Below are positions 11,483 to 24,024 of a stretch of 64,000 bases of DNA, in pieces (position 1 is the first letter of the stretch; each line of letters starts with the position of its first letter). The DNA lies in contig FTLJ01000482.1 in NCBI GenBank assembly GCA_900155495.1, forward strand, positions 35,807-99,806, read 5' to 3'. The notes beneath the pieces are model-generated. The model was not told the origin of the DNA. It did no database searches and worked only from the letters and a program-made list of their open reading frames with translations. Made by a program: the position numbers and the translations under genes. Source of the DNA: Porogramme epimiltina (Eukaryota > Basidiomycota > Agaricomycetes > Polyporales > Polyporaceae).

Positions 11483-12194
11483 TACTGGTGCAGTGGTTCC
11501 TCGGCATAGTAACGCAACTGTTGGTATATTGCACCCTCTGTCGTGCATTCCCGGTGTCTGGCATCGCAAAGTTATTATGCCTTATGAGATATAAATGGTC
11601 CGCCACAACTTGAAGAATAGGGATTCTCTGTGACACTGCATGACCTCGTACCGCAGCCACGGATAGTCTATTGCACCCTTCCGCGATGCCCAAACCCTTG
11701 GAAAGCTACTAGAAGAGAACGATACCGTTGTAGCTATTCTTGTATTACGAGACCGCTCGAGAGCATCGCTCAGCCATGGCCGTTGTATTAGCAGGAGCCC
11801 CTCGAGTTTAATGGATCATGCATCATGGAACGAAAGTCATGTCCTGTAAGCTAGGATCGTCTGTCGATCCACCACATTCTTAGTCGGGAGGGCGGGGCAT
11901 CGGACCAGCGTTGCCAAAAACCACAGAATACTGGAATGGTTGTAACCGGTCCTTCTTGCAGGGTGTAGACGTAACTCGCCGATGAACCAAGGGGGTAGGG
12001 TGTGTCTTGTGCATTATACTCCTGTGGAGAACGAGTGGCCCGGACAGCATCTTCTCAAGAGCAGCGTCGGCCTCGGAAAGATATTTGGGCAGACTACCCA
12101 GGATATCTGGTAAGGGTCATGGCAGACAGGGATCCATAGCAAGGACGAATTTCGTCTGGTTATACTTTTGATTGCTGGACGATTAGGATATGTA
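11483..12194. other. Convergent intergenic region
   Basis: 712 bp between the ends of kinase-like gene 2 (+) and the PPR gene (-). No conserved ORF, RNA gene or repeat recognised; presumably both 3' UTRs. Confidence 0.45.
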
Positions 12195-15071
12195 CTATGA
12201 TACACTCGAACCGTCTACCCGCATACCTGAATGCGCACGGTCTACTCTGGCACACTTCCTCTTGGTCCCGGCCCGACTCCAGACTGGCACCTTCTTCCGC
12301 ACTGGGAGTCCCCTCGTCTTCACCGTCGTAATCGCCCACTCGCTCTTAACCTTCGGGGCCGGTGGAAACGCATACGGCCGGCGCACGACGTCCCGCCGCC
12401 TCCGCTTCGCACAGACCCTCAGGCCCGGTAGCAGGCGGTGGTACGCTTGCGGGACGTCGTACCCATGCTCGACCATCGCCCTCGCAACATTGCGGAGCAT
12501 CGGCGTGCTACCCTCTGGCCACTCCCGGCCTTCCGCACCGCAGCTTGCGCGTAGGCGGTGCCGCCGCTGAACGATGCGGCGCGGGTGGAGCGGGGGAGTC
12601 GCGAACAGCCGCAGCGCGGCGTTGAAGAAGCGTGCATCGGGTCGCGGCGTGTACCAAGGGGGTTCGTTCCGCCGCGGCCCGAGCGGGGGTAACGTACGCG
12701 TGGGGGTTGCGGAGGGTGCGGCAATGAGATGCGCTAGGAGCGCCCGGCCTCCGGAGAGCATTGAGTAGTGGAGGAGTGCTGCGTTGCGACGGCTGGTTTG
12801 CCGGCGGGTGTAGCCTGATCCCGAGCGGCGAGACGCTGTAGCACCGGTGAGGTGTACAAATTGTGCGTACCCAGCGCGGTGGTGTCCTGCGGTGGGTTTC
12901 CAGGCAGCGTCCCGCTCGAGCATTGTGCCGTAGGTGTGATGTCGGGACAGTTTGTGTTTGGGGAGCTTGCCACGCGCCACAGCAGCGTAGCACTGCATAA
13001 GGGATGTGTAGGCGTGCGGCGGGAGCGTCCACGGACCGGATGGTGGCGTGAATCCAGGGATACGGCTTGCCTGCTGAGCCTGTTGTGCGAGGATGAAGAC
13101 ACGTTCCGCTAGTCCGACGTCGCCGGCCTTGGCGAGGGCATTGATAATCGCCGAATAAACATAGGGCCCGTGTTCGGCAGCACGCTTCAAGGCTGCTTGA
13201 CGAGAGCGTTTGGTCGAGGGCTTGGTGAGGAGCCCATTGGTAGCCGGATGGTCGATAATGCAAAGCTCCGGAAGGACGTCGAAGAGCATAGAAACGACAA
13301 CCTCAGGCTGACCTGTAGACACAAGATGCGTTACGAGACTGGTTAGTGTGTGTTTGTTGGGCTTCATCTTGCGGGATGGTGACGTGACTGCTACAGGCAA
13401 CTCCAGCTTCTCCCTGAGAGGGCGAGCTAGCCTTCCGGTACGCGCCGGGTGTACGAAGGCTTCCAGTTTGATGTCTTGTGCAACGATAGTAGTTTGCTCC
13501 GAGGCGTACAAAGAAGAGGGCTCTTGGTCGGAAACGATCTCGCCAAGTTGAGCGGCTGTCACGCCGGCTTGTTCTCTGCTGAGCTGCAAGGCGTCGAGAG
13601 CAACTTGGCTTATGGACATTTGCCGCAGGAGCGTCCCGGATCGGAGCAGGATGTTGTACGTGACGATGTCCGGAGGTATGGGAGGATTTCTTGTAACGCA
13701 CATATGGTGAAGTACGCTGGAGGCCATTGTGGGGGAGAGGTGATGCCGCAACGCGTACGAAAGGAGGGTGTTATAAGCCTTTCGGGATAGTTCTGGATGA
13801 CGAGGAGAGCCCTCTTCGCTCAAGGAGCTGATGAGCCTCGTAAGGACAGCGTGGAAGTATTTGAAGGCTTCGACAGACACAGGTTTGCCGTCTTGCCACA
13901 CCCAGACACGAACGTCTGTCCGCGGGCACCGAGCCATGGCGCGAATGATGGGGGCCACGCGGTTCGTATGGATCTGTCCTGTGTCCAAAAGCATAGCGAA
14001 GAAGGCCAAACTTTGTAGATCTGGGTACAAGGATGGGCATTGTTCACCGTCCGAAACTCTGGAAAGACGTTTGTCGATGGCGCCGATGAGTTTGCCCATA
14101 ACTGGAAGAGTGGGGTACGGAGCGGTCAACAGCGCCGCGCGGGAGGGCCGAGGAACCCCTATGTCGTCATACGATATCACGTCTTCCTTCAGCTCCTGCG
14201 TCCCACCGTCTTGTGCCCGGCTCAGTTCCCAGTCCTTGACCAGGAGCACGAACAGGAGGGAGGCGACGATGATTTCGCCTTGCATAAGCAAGGTTTCAAT
14301 CAGAACGCGGTACATGCGCTCCGTTCTTCGTTGGCCAAATGTGCGTGCACTTTGTAGTAGCTCCAGGACGGCACGAGCTTCTTCGCTATAAACCCGGGCG
14401 GACTGTAGCTGCAGTACGGTAGGCCCGGCTTTAACGCAACGCTTGATTGGACGGGCGAAGGGGCCGAACTTGGGTAACGAGGACGGTGGGGTTCGAGCCA
14501 GCGCAGCGATGGACTCGACTGTTCTGGGGCGTATAGGGATACCGACTTGCATCATGAGGCGAGCGTACGTGGATGCTTTCCGGACGTAGCCACCTCGGAT
14601 GAGGCCATGCAAGAAGGCGTGGGCGGCGAGCCGGGGCGAGACGGGTTGCCCAAAGGCTATGGGCTCGAGCTGAGATGCTTGATTGTGCTTTCCTTCTCCT
14701 TCTGGTTGGGGAGGGAGCGGACCGCGGAGGACCGAATGACAGGCGGAATTGACCACGTAGAGCGCATCTCCAAAGCCTCCTTCGTTGATGCAAAGACGAA
14801 CTGTCTTAGCAGCAGCACGGGAGACTTGTGAGGCGGTGAGGTGGGAAGTGGCAGAGCAAATGGGTGAGGCAGAGGTATCCGGAAGAGGGGCGGCGTATTC
14901 GTGCGCGAGAGCCGCGGATGCAAGCCCTCTGACAGGGAAGAAGTTTCTCCGACGTGTCGCGCAATAGCCTGCGCGCGCCGCTAACAACGAGGAGGGAGTT
15001 GCTCGTGGTGGCCCGTTGATATTGAAGCGTCTGAGGATCGAGCTGGCCGTCGTCGACCAATTACATGGCAT
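12195..15071 (-). CDS. Pentatricopeptide repeat (PPR) protein, probably mitochondrial
   Basis: One uninterrupted reading frame of 958 codons, unusual among the intron-rich neighbours. The N terminus (MPCNWSTTASSILRRFNING and the following Arg/Ala/Ser-rich stretch with few acids) fits a mitochondrial targeting peptide. The middle has helical-repeat text typical of PPR units: KAYNTLLSYALRHHL, PPDIVTYNILLRSGTLLRQM, and YVYSAIINALAKAGDVGLAE followed by RVFILA. PPR proteins bind organellar RNA and control its processing or translation. The C-terminal 200 residues are Arg/Pro-rich and low in complexity. The exact target is not predictable. The start was chosen as the first ATG ahead of the targeting-like stretch. 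Divergent from CBP80 across about 490 bp. Confidence 0.8.
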   Translation of the reverse strand: MPCNWSTTASSILRRFNINGPPRATPSSLLAARAGYCATRRRNFFPVRGLASAALAHEYAAPLPDTSASPICSATSHLTASQVSRAAAKTVRLCINEGGFGDALYVVNSACHSVLRGPLPPQPEGEGKHNQASQLEPIAFGQPVSPRLAAHAFLHGLIRGGYVRKASTYARLMMQVGIPIRPRTVESIAALARTPPSSLPKFGPFARPIKRCVKAGPTVLQLQSARVYSEEARAVLELLQSARTFGQRRTERMYRVLIETLLMQGEIIVASLLFVLLVKDWELSRAQDGGTQELKEDVISYDDIGVPRPSRAALLTAPYPTLPVMGKLIGAIDKRLSRVSDGEQCPSLYPDLQSLAFFAMLLDTGQIHTNRVAPIIRAMARCPRTDVRVWVWQDGKPVSVEAFKYFHAVLTRLISSLSEEGSPRHPELSRKAYNTLLSYALRHHLSPTMASSVLHHMCVTRNPPIPPDIVTYNILLRSGTLLRQMSISQVALDALQLSREQAGVTAAQLGEIVSDQEPSSLYASEQTTIVAQDIKLEAFVHPARTGRLARPLREKLELPVAVTSPSRKMKPNKHTLTSLVTHLVSTGQPEVVVSMLFDVLPELCIIDHPATNGLLTKPSTKRSRQAALKRAAEHGPYVYSAIINALAKAGDVGLAERVFILAQQAQQASRIPGFTPPSGPWTLPPHAYTSLMQCYAAVARGKLPKHKLSRHHTYGTMLERDAAWKPTAGHHRAGYAQFVHLTGATASRRSGSGYTRRQTSRRNAALLHYSMLSGGRALLAHLIAAPSATPTRTLPPLGPRRNEPPWYTPRPDARFFNAALRLFATPPLHPRRIVQRRHRLRASCGAEGREWPEGSTPMLRNVARAMVEHGYDVPQAYHRLLPGLRVCAKRRRRDVVRRPYAFPPAPKVKSEWAITTVKTRGLPVRKKVPVWSRAGTKRKCARVDRAHSGMRVDGSSVS

Positions 15072-15559
15072 GTGTCTTGCATACTAGTATGTGCAAGATG
15101 AGTAGCTGTTGTCTCGAGCGCGTGCTCCAGATTCTGACTCACCAGGGCAGCCCGCTAGCTCTGAGGCGGGAGGTGTCCCAGCAAGAACGCGTTCTATGAG
15201 CCAAGCAGAGGCGACGGAAAGCCGGAAGCAGCGAGGATGGGAGGATGTGTCGGGCGGGTCCGCAACTCAAGAAACTGGCCCAGGCTCGCCGAGACGCGGG
15301 TTCTCAGATTGTGATGATTTTTGCATATAACTGGAATTTGTTTCTGTTACATAACAGAATCAACCACGGGAAATAGTCCAGGGCGCCTTGTCTCACGAGC
15401 GCTTCAGAACTGGTGAACAGTGGAGTTAGGCGCGCAGTGCACGACGTCCCGCCGACCTCGACACCCCCGCGCTGGTCATTGACCGCCTCAATTCAACTGT
15501 TCCATACCCCCGCCCAAGGTCAACTCTGTGTCAGCGGAGCTTGTGTACTGCGTGTCGCC
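15072..15559. promoter_or_regulatory. Divergent promoter of PPR and CBP80 genes
   Basis: 488 bp between two start codons pointing away from each other. No strong TATA box. The short ORFs here show no conserved text. Confidence 0.45.
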
Positions 15560-18500
15560 ATGAGCCATCATCACGGACGAAGGAGGCACGGGCCCAGAGG
15601 TACGTTAAAGCGGACTCAGTGGGTCGTTGAAATTGAACGAACGTATGCGCGTGTAGAACACCACCAGCAGCATGACCTCTATGAAACCCCAGATCAAAAG
15701 CTCCGTAAGAGCATCATCCACTACGGCGAGGTGGTGCGTATCTCGTGGGCGTATGCATGCCCGCTATTGAATTCCCCCTCCCTTACGCTTCCCGCCACCA
15801 TAGGATCCTTTGCAAGAACTACCTCGCCTTGAGAAACAAATTGTTGACCATACTCCCGCTAACGTCCCCGCTGTCACCGAAGGGTTTCGGATAGGGTACG
15901 CCGCCTACACGCCTCTTTTGACCTTTTCCCCTCACGTGTAGAACAGCGTCACCGAACAACCGTTCAAAATCCCCTTCTATGCTGCACTGCTACGCCTTCT
16001 CCACAATCATCCTGCTGCCGAAGGTTCTGCGTCTTCCTTTGGTCGACAAGTTCTCGAAGATTTTTGGAAAGGTTTCCAAGCGTTCCTTGACAAGCAGGCA
16101 TGGCGGGAGACCAGGCTTTGCGTGAGTTCTTTCCTGTGTTTGAAGTACGCATCCACGCGTTGATTCGCGTCCCGATATTCAGGTACACTTTTTCGCACAT
16201 CTGACCGTTGCACGGGTAATTTCCGCTCAATCCATGTATGAACTCCTGAAATCGTTCACATTGGTGGTTGACGAATTTGGTGTCTCTCATGGTCGAGCAT
16301 CAAAGGCTGCATTATGTGCTGCAGAGGGGCTCATCTTGGTGAGTACTCTTGGTTCATTTGGGCGCCCACTTCCTGAAATATTGCGTCTAGGCCGGTGCTG
16401 CCATTAAGGAGGAAGGGACATTGGATGTGACTGAAATCATCAACGGGCTGAAGGCTTACATCGACTCTACTCATGATGCCAAAACTCTCGTCCAAACAGT
16501 ACTCCAGCTTCATTCCAGTAGTCCTGCTCTTGAACATGCCGACGAAGTGTGTAGCCATTTAGCATTCCAGCTTTGCGCCGTGAATACTAATGCATTTTCA
16601 GTGGTTGGACTGCGCCCTTGCGACTTTGCAAGCCTTGGACGGCAGTGATTTTGCGCAGACCGCCGAAAGCGTACCTCAGCCATACACGGAATCTCCGCCA
16701 TTAACAGAGTCACCGTACGATCTTCCCAGTGTGCTTGTTCCTCCCGAGATTGTCGAAGTGGACAGCTTGACGACGGAATCTGGCGAAGACGCACAGCCAA
16801 AGAAGGAAGAATGGCCACAGTGCTACATTCGCCTCTTCGACGACGATGTATGTCGCATTCGACTATGTCTATCCTGGCTTACAGTTGACATCGCTGCAGA
16901 ACACGCCCGACCCTACAACACCAGCGGGCTTTATGCTGCGCTCGAACATCACCGATATTGTTGACATATTTGAAGTAAATCGCAAGGAGTGCGCGCGACT
17001 CCTCTTGGAATACCCCAAATGGACACTTCCTGGCACCTTCAAGGCGCGTGCCGGCGCACCGCCGCAACCTGTGGTAGAAAGCAAAAACTGGGAGCTTGAC
17101 AACACTCTGATCGAGGTGCGTAAATGTAGTAACCGACTTGCCCGCGTACTCATGTCCTCCAGACTATCCTCGGCTGCAACTTCCTCCTTCCGGAATCAAA
17201 CCACAAACCCGTCTACTATATTGCTCTCATCACTGAGCTGTGCAAGTCCTCTCCTACCACTGTTGGCCCTGCAGTCGGCAAGTCCGTTCGGAGACTGTAC
17301 GCGCTACTCGCCGATGGCCTCGACGTAGAAGTAGCACACCGCTTTGCAGAATGGTTCGCTGTGCATATGAGTAACTTCGGGTTCCAATGGGTATGGCATG
17401 AATGGTAAGTACTCGCGCCTTCTCCGCTGCGTAGTATTCTTACGGTCGTGAGCAGGGTCCCGGACTTGTCGCTTGTCCCTCAGCACCCCAAGCGTACATT
17501 CATGCGCCGTGCGGTCGAATATGAGATTAGGCTCTCGTACCATGATCGCGTCTTGCGTATTTTGCCTCCGCGCATGGCAGAGGCCGACGCCCAAGTCATA
17601 TCGGAAGAGGCTCCAGGGCCCGAGTTCGAGTACGAAGAAACAGGTGCGCTCTGCTCTCCTCATACTCCACCATATACTCACGACATCCGCAGACAATCCA
17701 CACTACGAGGCTGCACAAAGCGTCCTCAACCTACTCCGCGGGCGGGCGAAGCCCGACGACGTCATGGCACACCTCGAGACGCTCCGCAACTCGCTCACCG
17801 AGATGATCGAGCCGGACGTGAACGTTGACACGCTTCTGCGCTTGATCACGGTCCAGTCGCTGCTCTCGATCGGTTCGCGCTCGTTCTCGCATTTCCTCAA
17901 CGCGATCGAGCGCTACCTCCCCCTGCTCCGGAACCTTGCCGCCGGTGGGCTCTCGCCCACGATGCCCGCAGGCGGCGCAAACTCCACCGCACGGACGGAC
18001 ATCATGAGCGCCGTCGCACGCGTCTGGCGGCGCAGCCGGCACATGGTCCTCATCGTGTTCGACAAGCTCATGCAATACCAGATTGTGGACCCGACGGACG
18101 TCGTAGGCTGGACGTTCGTGCACTGCGCGGTGGCCGTCCACGGCGCGCACAAGACGACGTTCAGCGCTTTCCAATGGGACCTCCTCAAGGCCGCGCTCGA
18201 CAAGGCCAACGGACGTGTGATGGTTCAGCGTAGGAAGGTCGCCGCGCTCCGTCGCGAGGCGGACGATAAGGCCGCGCGTGCGATCGCAGGCGAGAGCGTC
18301 TCTATGGAGGTGGACACGGAGCCCAAGCCTGGTATGTGCCCTCGCTGTAGCCGTAGCGTTTCCCGGACGGCCTACTCACGACCATTACAGACGTCGCCCC
18401 CGCCCCGGCTGGCGAGTCGCCCCAGCTGACGACGGCCATCAAGGCTTTCACCGTCCTGACCCGGGAGCAAAAGTCCGCCCTGGCGCGTTCTCTGGAAGGC

Positions 18501-18833
18501 TTTGTAGATTGCCTCGCCATCGAGGAGGTTAGCACCAAGGCGAACGACGTCATCACCGAGCACGCTTGGCACAACCGGGCTAACTGGGAAGATGAGGCCT
18601 GGGAGACCTGGGAGACCTGGGGCTGGTACCGCCACTGGGGTCGTACGGTGAGTGTGCTACTGAGAAGTCATTCGTATCATGCTTACATTCGATTTCCCTA
18701 GTACTCCCCCTACTTGCGGAACTACATGAACACTATCGGCACTGTGGCATTCGCGAAGGTGAAGCCGACGGCCAACCCAGCAGTGGACCTGTTCCGGAAG
18801 ACTTGGAACATCGCCACGGGCCAGGAGGTGTGA
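15560..18833 (+). CDS. Nuclear cap-binding protein subunit 1 (CBP80)
   Basis: Large subunit of the nuclear cap-binding complex, which with CBP20 binds the m7G cap of new transcripts and acts in splicing, export and decay. About 900 residues over more than ten exons. The start MSHHHGRRRHGPRE joins across an intron to YETPDQKLRKSIIHYGE, the first MIF4G helix. The N-terminal MIF4G domain includes PFKIPFYAALLRLLHN and AHLTVARVISAQSMYELL. The middle domain includes PLLPESNHKP-type text (NFLLPESNHKPVYYIALI) and FQWVWHEW, a family hallmark, followed by HPKRTFMRRAVEYEIRLSYH. The C-terminal domain contains RSRHMVLIVFDKLMQYQI with WTF downstream. It ends WNIATGQEV with TGA at 18831-18833. It looks intact. 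Confidence 0.92.
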
Positions 18834-19881
18834 GTGCCCCGTTCATAATAGCCATAGCCTACCATTATCGTTACTGTACCGGCGTCCAACCCCCTCGTCT
18901 CCTCTATCTCTCTGCTTACCTGCTTGAACTCGGTTCGATAATGGACATTTTTGTTGACGCCAAAAGGTGGATGTTATTCCCGCTCGACCTCACGCCCAAC
19001 CTGCCTTCGGCCTTCGGCGGCTTCTTCTTCCCCGTCTTACCATACCGTTGGTAACCGGTGTCCGATTGGGGCCCTCGCCTGTTCGGCCATGCGCAAATTC
19101 CTGTTCCGACATGCCCCATGAGGACTTCCCTCATCTGCTTGTGTGATCTGCTGCCTTGCTCAGGCGGCAGGTCATGCAAAGCATTGGAGCCTCTGTTACC
19201 AGCACCCACCGGCAGACCGCCGACTGGATTGCGGACCCGGGCAGTCACTGTTTCGATATTGCGCATTTTGGGGGGCCATCTTTCCACCATAGAACATCTC
19301 AGTTACGACCATCCACGAAACAACAACGAATAAAGGCTGAACCTTCAGGATATCCTGCCCCGGCATAACGGCTCAGGGATTCTTGGGGCTTTCAGTCTAT
19401 CATGCATACCCATACGTGTTTCATCTCATGGTATCTCTGTAAGCTCACTGCTATGAACCCCCTACAGCGCAACATCCGCGATCTGATGTTTATATCCATG
19501 TGCTGTGTTCACTCTGTTGATACATCTGCGACTAGCTTTGTTGTCCAATCTGTTTGTTTGTAAAACCTAGACGAAAACCTCATGCTGTCCTGGCAGCCCC
19601 CTCCCACTTCGTTCGCATGCGATTATACCTTTGTATCTTTTTGCTATGTACCCCGCTATCCCCTCGCACTTCCGTGTTACATTCCATTACATTGTTGTCG
19701 TGAACAACAGTCCCTGTTTTACTGTACATGTTGTATATCTATGTCGACCCGTCCAGTCCTAAATCTATAAATATACCCTTGTAGAAAAGCGTTCCGTGAG
19801 ATGAATTGAGATGAGTGAACTGCCTGAGAGTTGATGGAGTATACCGTCCAAGCACAGATGTAAACCACGACCTACGCCCCT
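18834..19881. other. Convergent intergenic region
   Basis: About 1 kb between the ends of CBP80 (+) and the UDP-sugar transporter (-). It is T-rich and CpG-poorer than the coding flanks, as expected for 3' UTRs. I found no conserved ORF, tRNA or transposon ends. Confidence 0.45.
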
Positions 19882-21548
19882 CTATTCTTTCTTTGTCTTC
19901 TCCACGGGCACCTTGCCCCTCCTCGACCCCGCCCCGTACCCCATCGTCCCGAGAAAGACCAGCGCGGCGCCGGCCCACATGAGGCGCGCGTCGACCTCGC
20001 CCGCGCGCTGGCCGAAGAGGACGACAGAGATGAGCATGGACACTGCCTTGCGCACGACGAGGACGAGCGTGACGGTGAGCGACGAGACGCGCGCCGTGAG
20101 TCGGTTCACGCCCGCGACGCACACGAGCGACGTGAGCGACGTGAGTGCGAGTGGTACGAACGCGCGGGGGACCGCGAGCGTCCATTGTGGCGAGAGGGGC
20201 TGCGCGAGGCCGATGGGCGGGTAGAGCGCGGGTAGGTGGGACGCGAGGGATGGGGGGAGGACGAGGACGAGCGGCGGGCTGGCGCGGAGGGCGTGGAACT
20301 GGGCGAGGAGATCGTGCCGGACGAAGAAGAACATGGGGAGCGAGAGGAAGTGGAGGTAGAACATGCTCTCCTGCCACGGCTGAATGTCGTCACCCGTGTC
20401 CTCTTTTTCCGGACTTCCCTGCGAGGGGTTTGTAGATCCGCCATTAACTTGAGCCGGCTGCGACTTCTCGGGCGTCGTGGAGTGTCCATTCGCGGAGGCG
20501 GCGGCAGCAGCAGCAGCAGCCCGGGCGCGACCAGCGGGCATCGAGCGGGCGTAGCGTCCGTACGTCCAGTCCTGAACAAGTCCGAGGGCGCCCCCGAGGA
20601 CGAGGGCGAGCGTGAGGAGCGCGATGCCAGTAGCGTATTGCGAGGCCGGTGCGCCATCTCCGGAAGCCGTCGCGACTTTTGGCTTGGATGCGGAGAGGGT
20701 GGTGAGGACGACGCCGGCGGTGACGAGCAGCACAGATGCCACTTGGGTCATATTGTATCTGCGCCCGGAAGCGTCAGCATGAAAACTAGCAACAGGCGCC
20801 AAGTGGGCGAGAGATAGACGGTAGGGATGAAGCCTCTTCTCTGCAGGGCGGCGGCAGCGTACTCTGCAGTAAGGTGAAGGTGCGTACGCCGCGCGCATCC
20901 GGCTTCTGCTCGTACGCAACCCACCATACCCGCAACATTCCCTCCCCCTCCTTACCCGCACAAGCCATCCCACTAGTCCACGAACGCTCCATCCCCTTTG
21001 CTTATACAATATAACGCGCAGTGCTTACCTCTTCCCCGCAATCGCCCACCCCATAACCATACTGACGACAAGCCCCCCGCTCCGGAAGATGATATGCACG
21101 GGCATCGGGATGCGGTACGCGAACGCGGCGTTGTTGAGCAGCGACACGGCGTAGAAGAGCGCGACCTGCACCGCGTACGGCGCGAGCGGGATCTTGCGCG
21201 CGCGCAGCGCGGGTACGCGGAGCCACGCCCACGGAGCGGGGCGCGAGGGGCGTGACCACACGAGGAACGTCGGGAGCCCGTGCGCGGCGATGAGCGCGAA
21301 CTGCGCGAAGGTGATGAGCGAGCCCGCGTGTGGATGCGCACGCGTGAGCTGCTCGAGCGTGAGGGCGTTGCTGTGCGGTTCGAGGGGAAGAGGGGGAGGA
21401 ATGGGCAGGGGTCAGCGAGGCTTTGGCAGCACGCGCGAGGGACGTACCTGCAACACCCCCCGAAGATGAGCGAGAACGTCGTGGCCCAGTCGGCGACGAG
21501 CGCGAGGGTGAGCCCGCGCAGGCCCGTGGACGCTGTGAGGGCACTCAT
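19882..21548 (-). CDS. UDP-sugar transporter of the SLC35B4/Yea4 (UAA) family
   Basis: Multi-pass Golgi/ER antiporter that moves a nucleotide sugar, by family likely UDP-N-acetylglucosamine, into the lumen. About 430 residues. It starts MSALTASTGLRGLTLALVAD; an intron then joins FGGC to SNALTLEQLTRAHPHAGSLI, followed by FAQFALIAAHG. The family signature NNAAFAYRIPMPVHIIFRSG is followed by GWAIAGKRRYNMTQVASVLL across an intron. The loop between two central helices is long and Ala/Ser-rich, and a C-terminal block (VSSLTVTLVLVVRKAVSMLI) matches the last helices of UAA transporters. The C terminus is Lys-rich (KVPVEKTKKE); the KTKKE ending resembles an ER-retrieval dilysine signal, which would fit a Yea4-like ER location. 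Up to 10 hydrophobic segments can be placed. Confidence 0.87.
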
Positions 21549-22391
21549 AGTTGTGTTGGTGGTACGCAGAAGAAAAGGTAGAGGCCCGCGGGATCAGCGT
21601 TGGGGGAGGACATAGACGTGGTCAGTGCACCGCGCGCGCGGCGGAACGGTGGGCCTGGAGGAGTCGGCGTCGGCGGACACGTTGCCCGCGTGCCTCCAGA
21701 GCGTGTGGCACTGCTCCGTCCCGACGCGTTACGTCACGCGTCGACTCTCCCTCGGCGCGCCGAGGCCAGACCAGCATCCGCCCGGCTCCTAGCCAGGTCT
21801 CCGCAATGCAGACGCTGCTCACTGCCTTCCTCTAGCGCACCGTGCTGGCTGGAGGTCTTAAGGGGCTGTCGCGCACGAGAGAACTGTTCTGTTCACGACA
21901 AGGCATGCATTCGTACACGGGCTACAAAATACACGCCACACCACAACGACAGGGTATCGTCTACCTGTGTGGGTATCCACCTCCCCGTACAGAGGTGAAG
22001 TCCGCTAACGCTACAGCAGGTATTACACGCGGCTCCCAGGGCGAAGTCCGTGCAAGGGAAGGTATGGTATAGTAATGTACAGTAAAAAGAAGCAAGTGGT
22101 GGACACAGGCGCCGAAGAAAGCAAAAAGTGCGCCCCGTGCGGGTGAGAAGAGTGGAACCGTGTACCGTAAGAAGCAAGACCCAGAAGGGGTAGGCTGTCC
22201 AGCATGCGACGAAGTGAAAGGGTTGGTACCGTAATGAAATAGGCGACAAAACAAGTCGGTGAACGAAAGAGGTCCATAGCCTAGTCCGCGCGGAACGAAT
22301 ATGCGCGATCAAACCTGTGTATGCGGTAGGGGAGAGTATGCTTTCATGCCATCATGTCCGCCGAGCGCGAGTACGAACTGTGCCCCACAGT
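21549..22391. other. Intergenic region, transporter 5' side to cyclin 3' side
   Basis: 843 bp holding the transporter promoter (minus strand, right side of the transporter) and the 3' UTR of the cyclin gene. Several overlapping short ORFs, none with family resemblance. No repeats or RNA genes recognised. Confidence 0.4.
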
Positions 22392-24024
22392 TCATACCAC
22401 GTCGACCTGTTGCTGCTGTTGCTGCTGGCTCCGGAACAGCGCCGACTTGGAGTGTGCAAGGCGCCGGAACGCGTTGCTCGGGCCGTCCTGGTCCGCCGCG
22501 TCCTTGTCGGACGCCTGGCCCTTCGTCGCGGCCCACATGCGACTGAGGAAGCCACCTGTCCCCGTCGACTTCGCGATCACAGGCATCGTCGCCGAGGGCA
22601 CCACCAAGGAGTGGCTGCCGTCGCGTGCATGAGTCATACGAGTGGCGCCCCGACCCACCCCACGGCGCTCACGGAGGAGCACCTCATTCACGCCCTGAGA
22701 CGGCGAAGACGGCGAGGACGAGTCAGAAGAGTCGGAGCGGCCAGGGCTGGGGATGTCGGCGATCGCCACACGCTTGAGGTCGCTGACCGTGCCCGCCACA
22801 GTGCCGTCGCTCTTGATCGTGCACGTCGACGCGGTCGAGACCTTGCGTCCCTGCCCGTGCTTGTAGGCGTACGACGCCGAAGAGAGCGAGATTCGTGATG
22901 GCTTGACCTCGCTGTCCTCGGTGACCGTGATGTCCTCGATGTCGACCTCGTAGCCGTTGACGGAAGCCGCGTCGTCGGAAGAGGCGAGCGACGAGGGTGA
23001 CGAGGACCCGCTGTCGTACGTGTAACCCGATTCCGACTCCGAGCTGTGGCTCCGCGAGCTGAGAGTGCTGGACGAAGAAGCGCGCGAGAGCATTGGCGGG
23101 CGTGACTCCTCCGCGGTCGGCACTCCCAAGTACTGCGACGATATGCGCTTGACGAAGCCCTGCACGCCCGTGTTGCTCCCAGCAGGCGAGGGGAGCGACG
23201 CGGAGCCGTCGTTCGTCGGAGGCACGGATATATGCGCCTGGACGCGGGCCTTTGCGCGGTTGACCGCCGCCGCACGCGTCTCCTTTGCCGACGACTCCGT
23301 GCAAGACAACTCGGGCGCAGGGGCCTCGGTCGCCTTCGTGCTGCTCTCCGGGAGGAACGACGCAAAGTGCCGGAGGGCCTCCTCCTCGTCGAAACGGAGA
23401 TCGTAGTTGAGCAGGTAGAGCAGCTGCTTCTCCATCAAGTTGACCTCAGGGAGCTCAAAGAGACGCGCGTAGTTCACCCAGTTCTTGTTCTTCGGCGACG
23501 AGTCGTTGAGGTACTTGGCCGCCACGATCAGTGTCGCGAGAAACACGCGGTGGCGCGTACAAGGCATCCCTACGACACGATGTGAGCGCGGCGACAATGG
23601 GCGAGATGGGCTGGAGGACGGGCGCGGCGGAGTTAGACGACACACCTTTCGCCATCTTCGGCAACTTTGATCGCAAGCGCTCCAGGTAAATGAGCGTCGT
23701 GAGGAGCGTAGGCACCTGGACGTGGGAGCTCTGGCAGATGAAGATGATGAAGTCCTGGAGGCTCGGGAGGGACGCTGCGTAGTCCTGCTGGCTCTCCTCA
23801 AACGTCGCCTTGAGGGGCGTGTGCGGCGGGGTGGGGAGGGCCGCGGACGCGGGGGCGGGGTCCTCGGCGAGCTTGATGACGCGAGTCGTCTGGAGCGCAA
23901 TGTACTTGATCATGTCGTACGACACGGGCTGGCACATGAGGCTGACGAGGTCGCGGTTGTGGACGGAGCGCGGGAGGAGAGACGCAGGGTGGCGGAGGTC
24001 GGAAGGGGGAGCCGGGGAGGCCAT
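22392..24024 (-). CDS. PCL1/2-type cyclin (partner of a PHO85-like kinase)
   Basis: Cyclin of about 520 residues, one intron. Exon 1 (from [16 protein letters not shown]) carries [20 protein letters not shown] and [20 protein letters not shown] followed by [10 protein letters not shown], the first cyclin-box helices. After an intron, [20 protein letters not shown] and [20 protein letters not shown] followed by [11 protein letters not shown] complete the box, a close match to yeast Pcl1/Pcl2. The C-terminal two-thirds are Ser-rich and probably disordered, with many Ser-Pro sites and a terminal poly-Gln run encoded by CAG/CAA codons near 22400-22440. Such cyclins act in G1 and polarity with Pho85. 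Pcl-type is preferred over CLN because the box is N-terminal and lacks CLN features. Confidence 0.85.

Noticed and set aside
20236..20817. 193-codon plus-strand ORF opposite the UDP-sugar transporter.
   Set aside because: It is the antisense shadow of the transporter's coding sequence; Glu/Gly/Arg-rich and without family resemblance.
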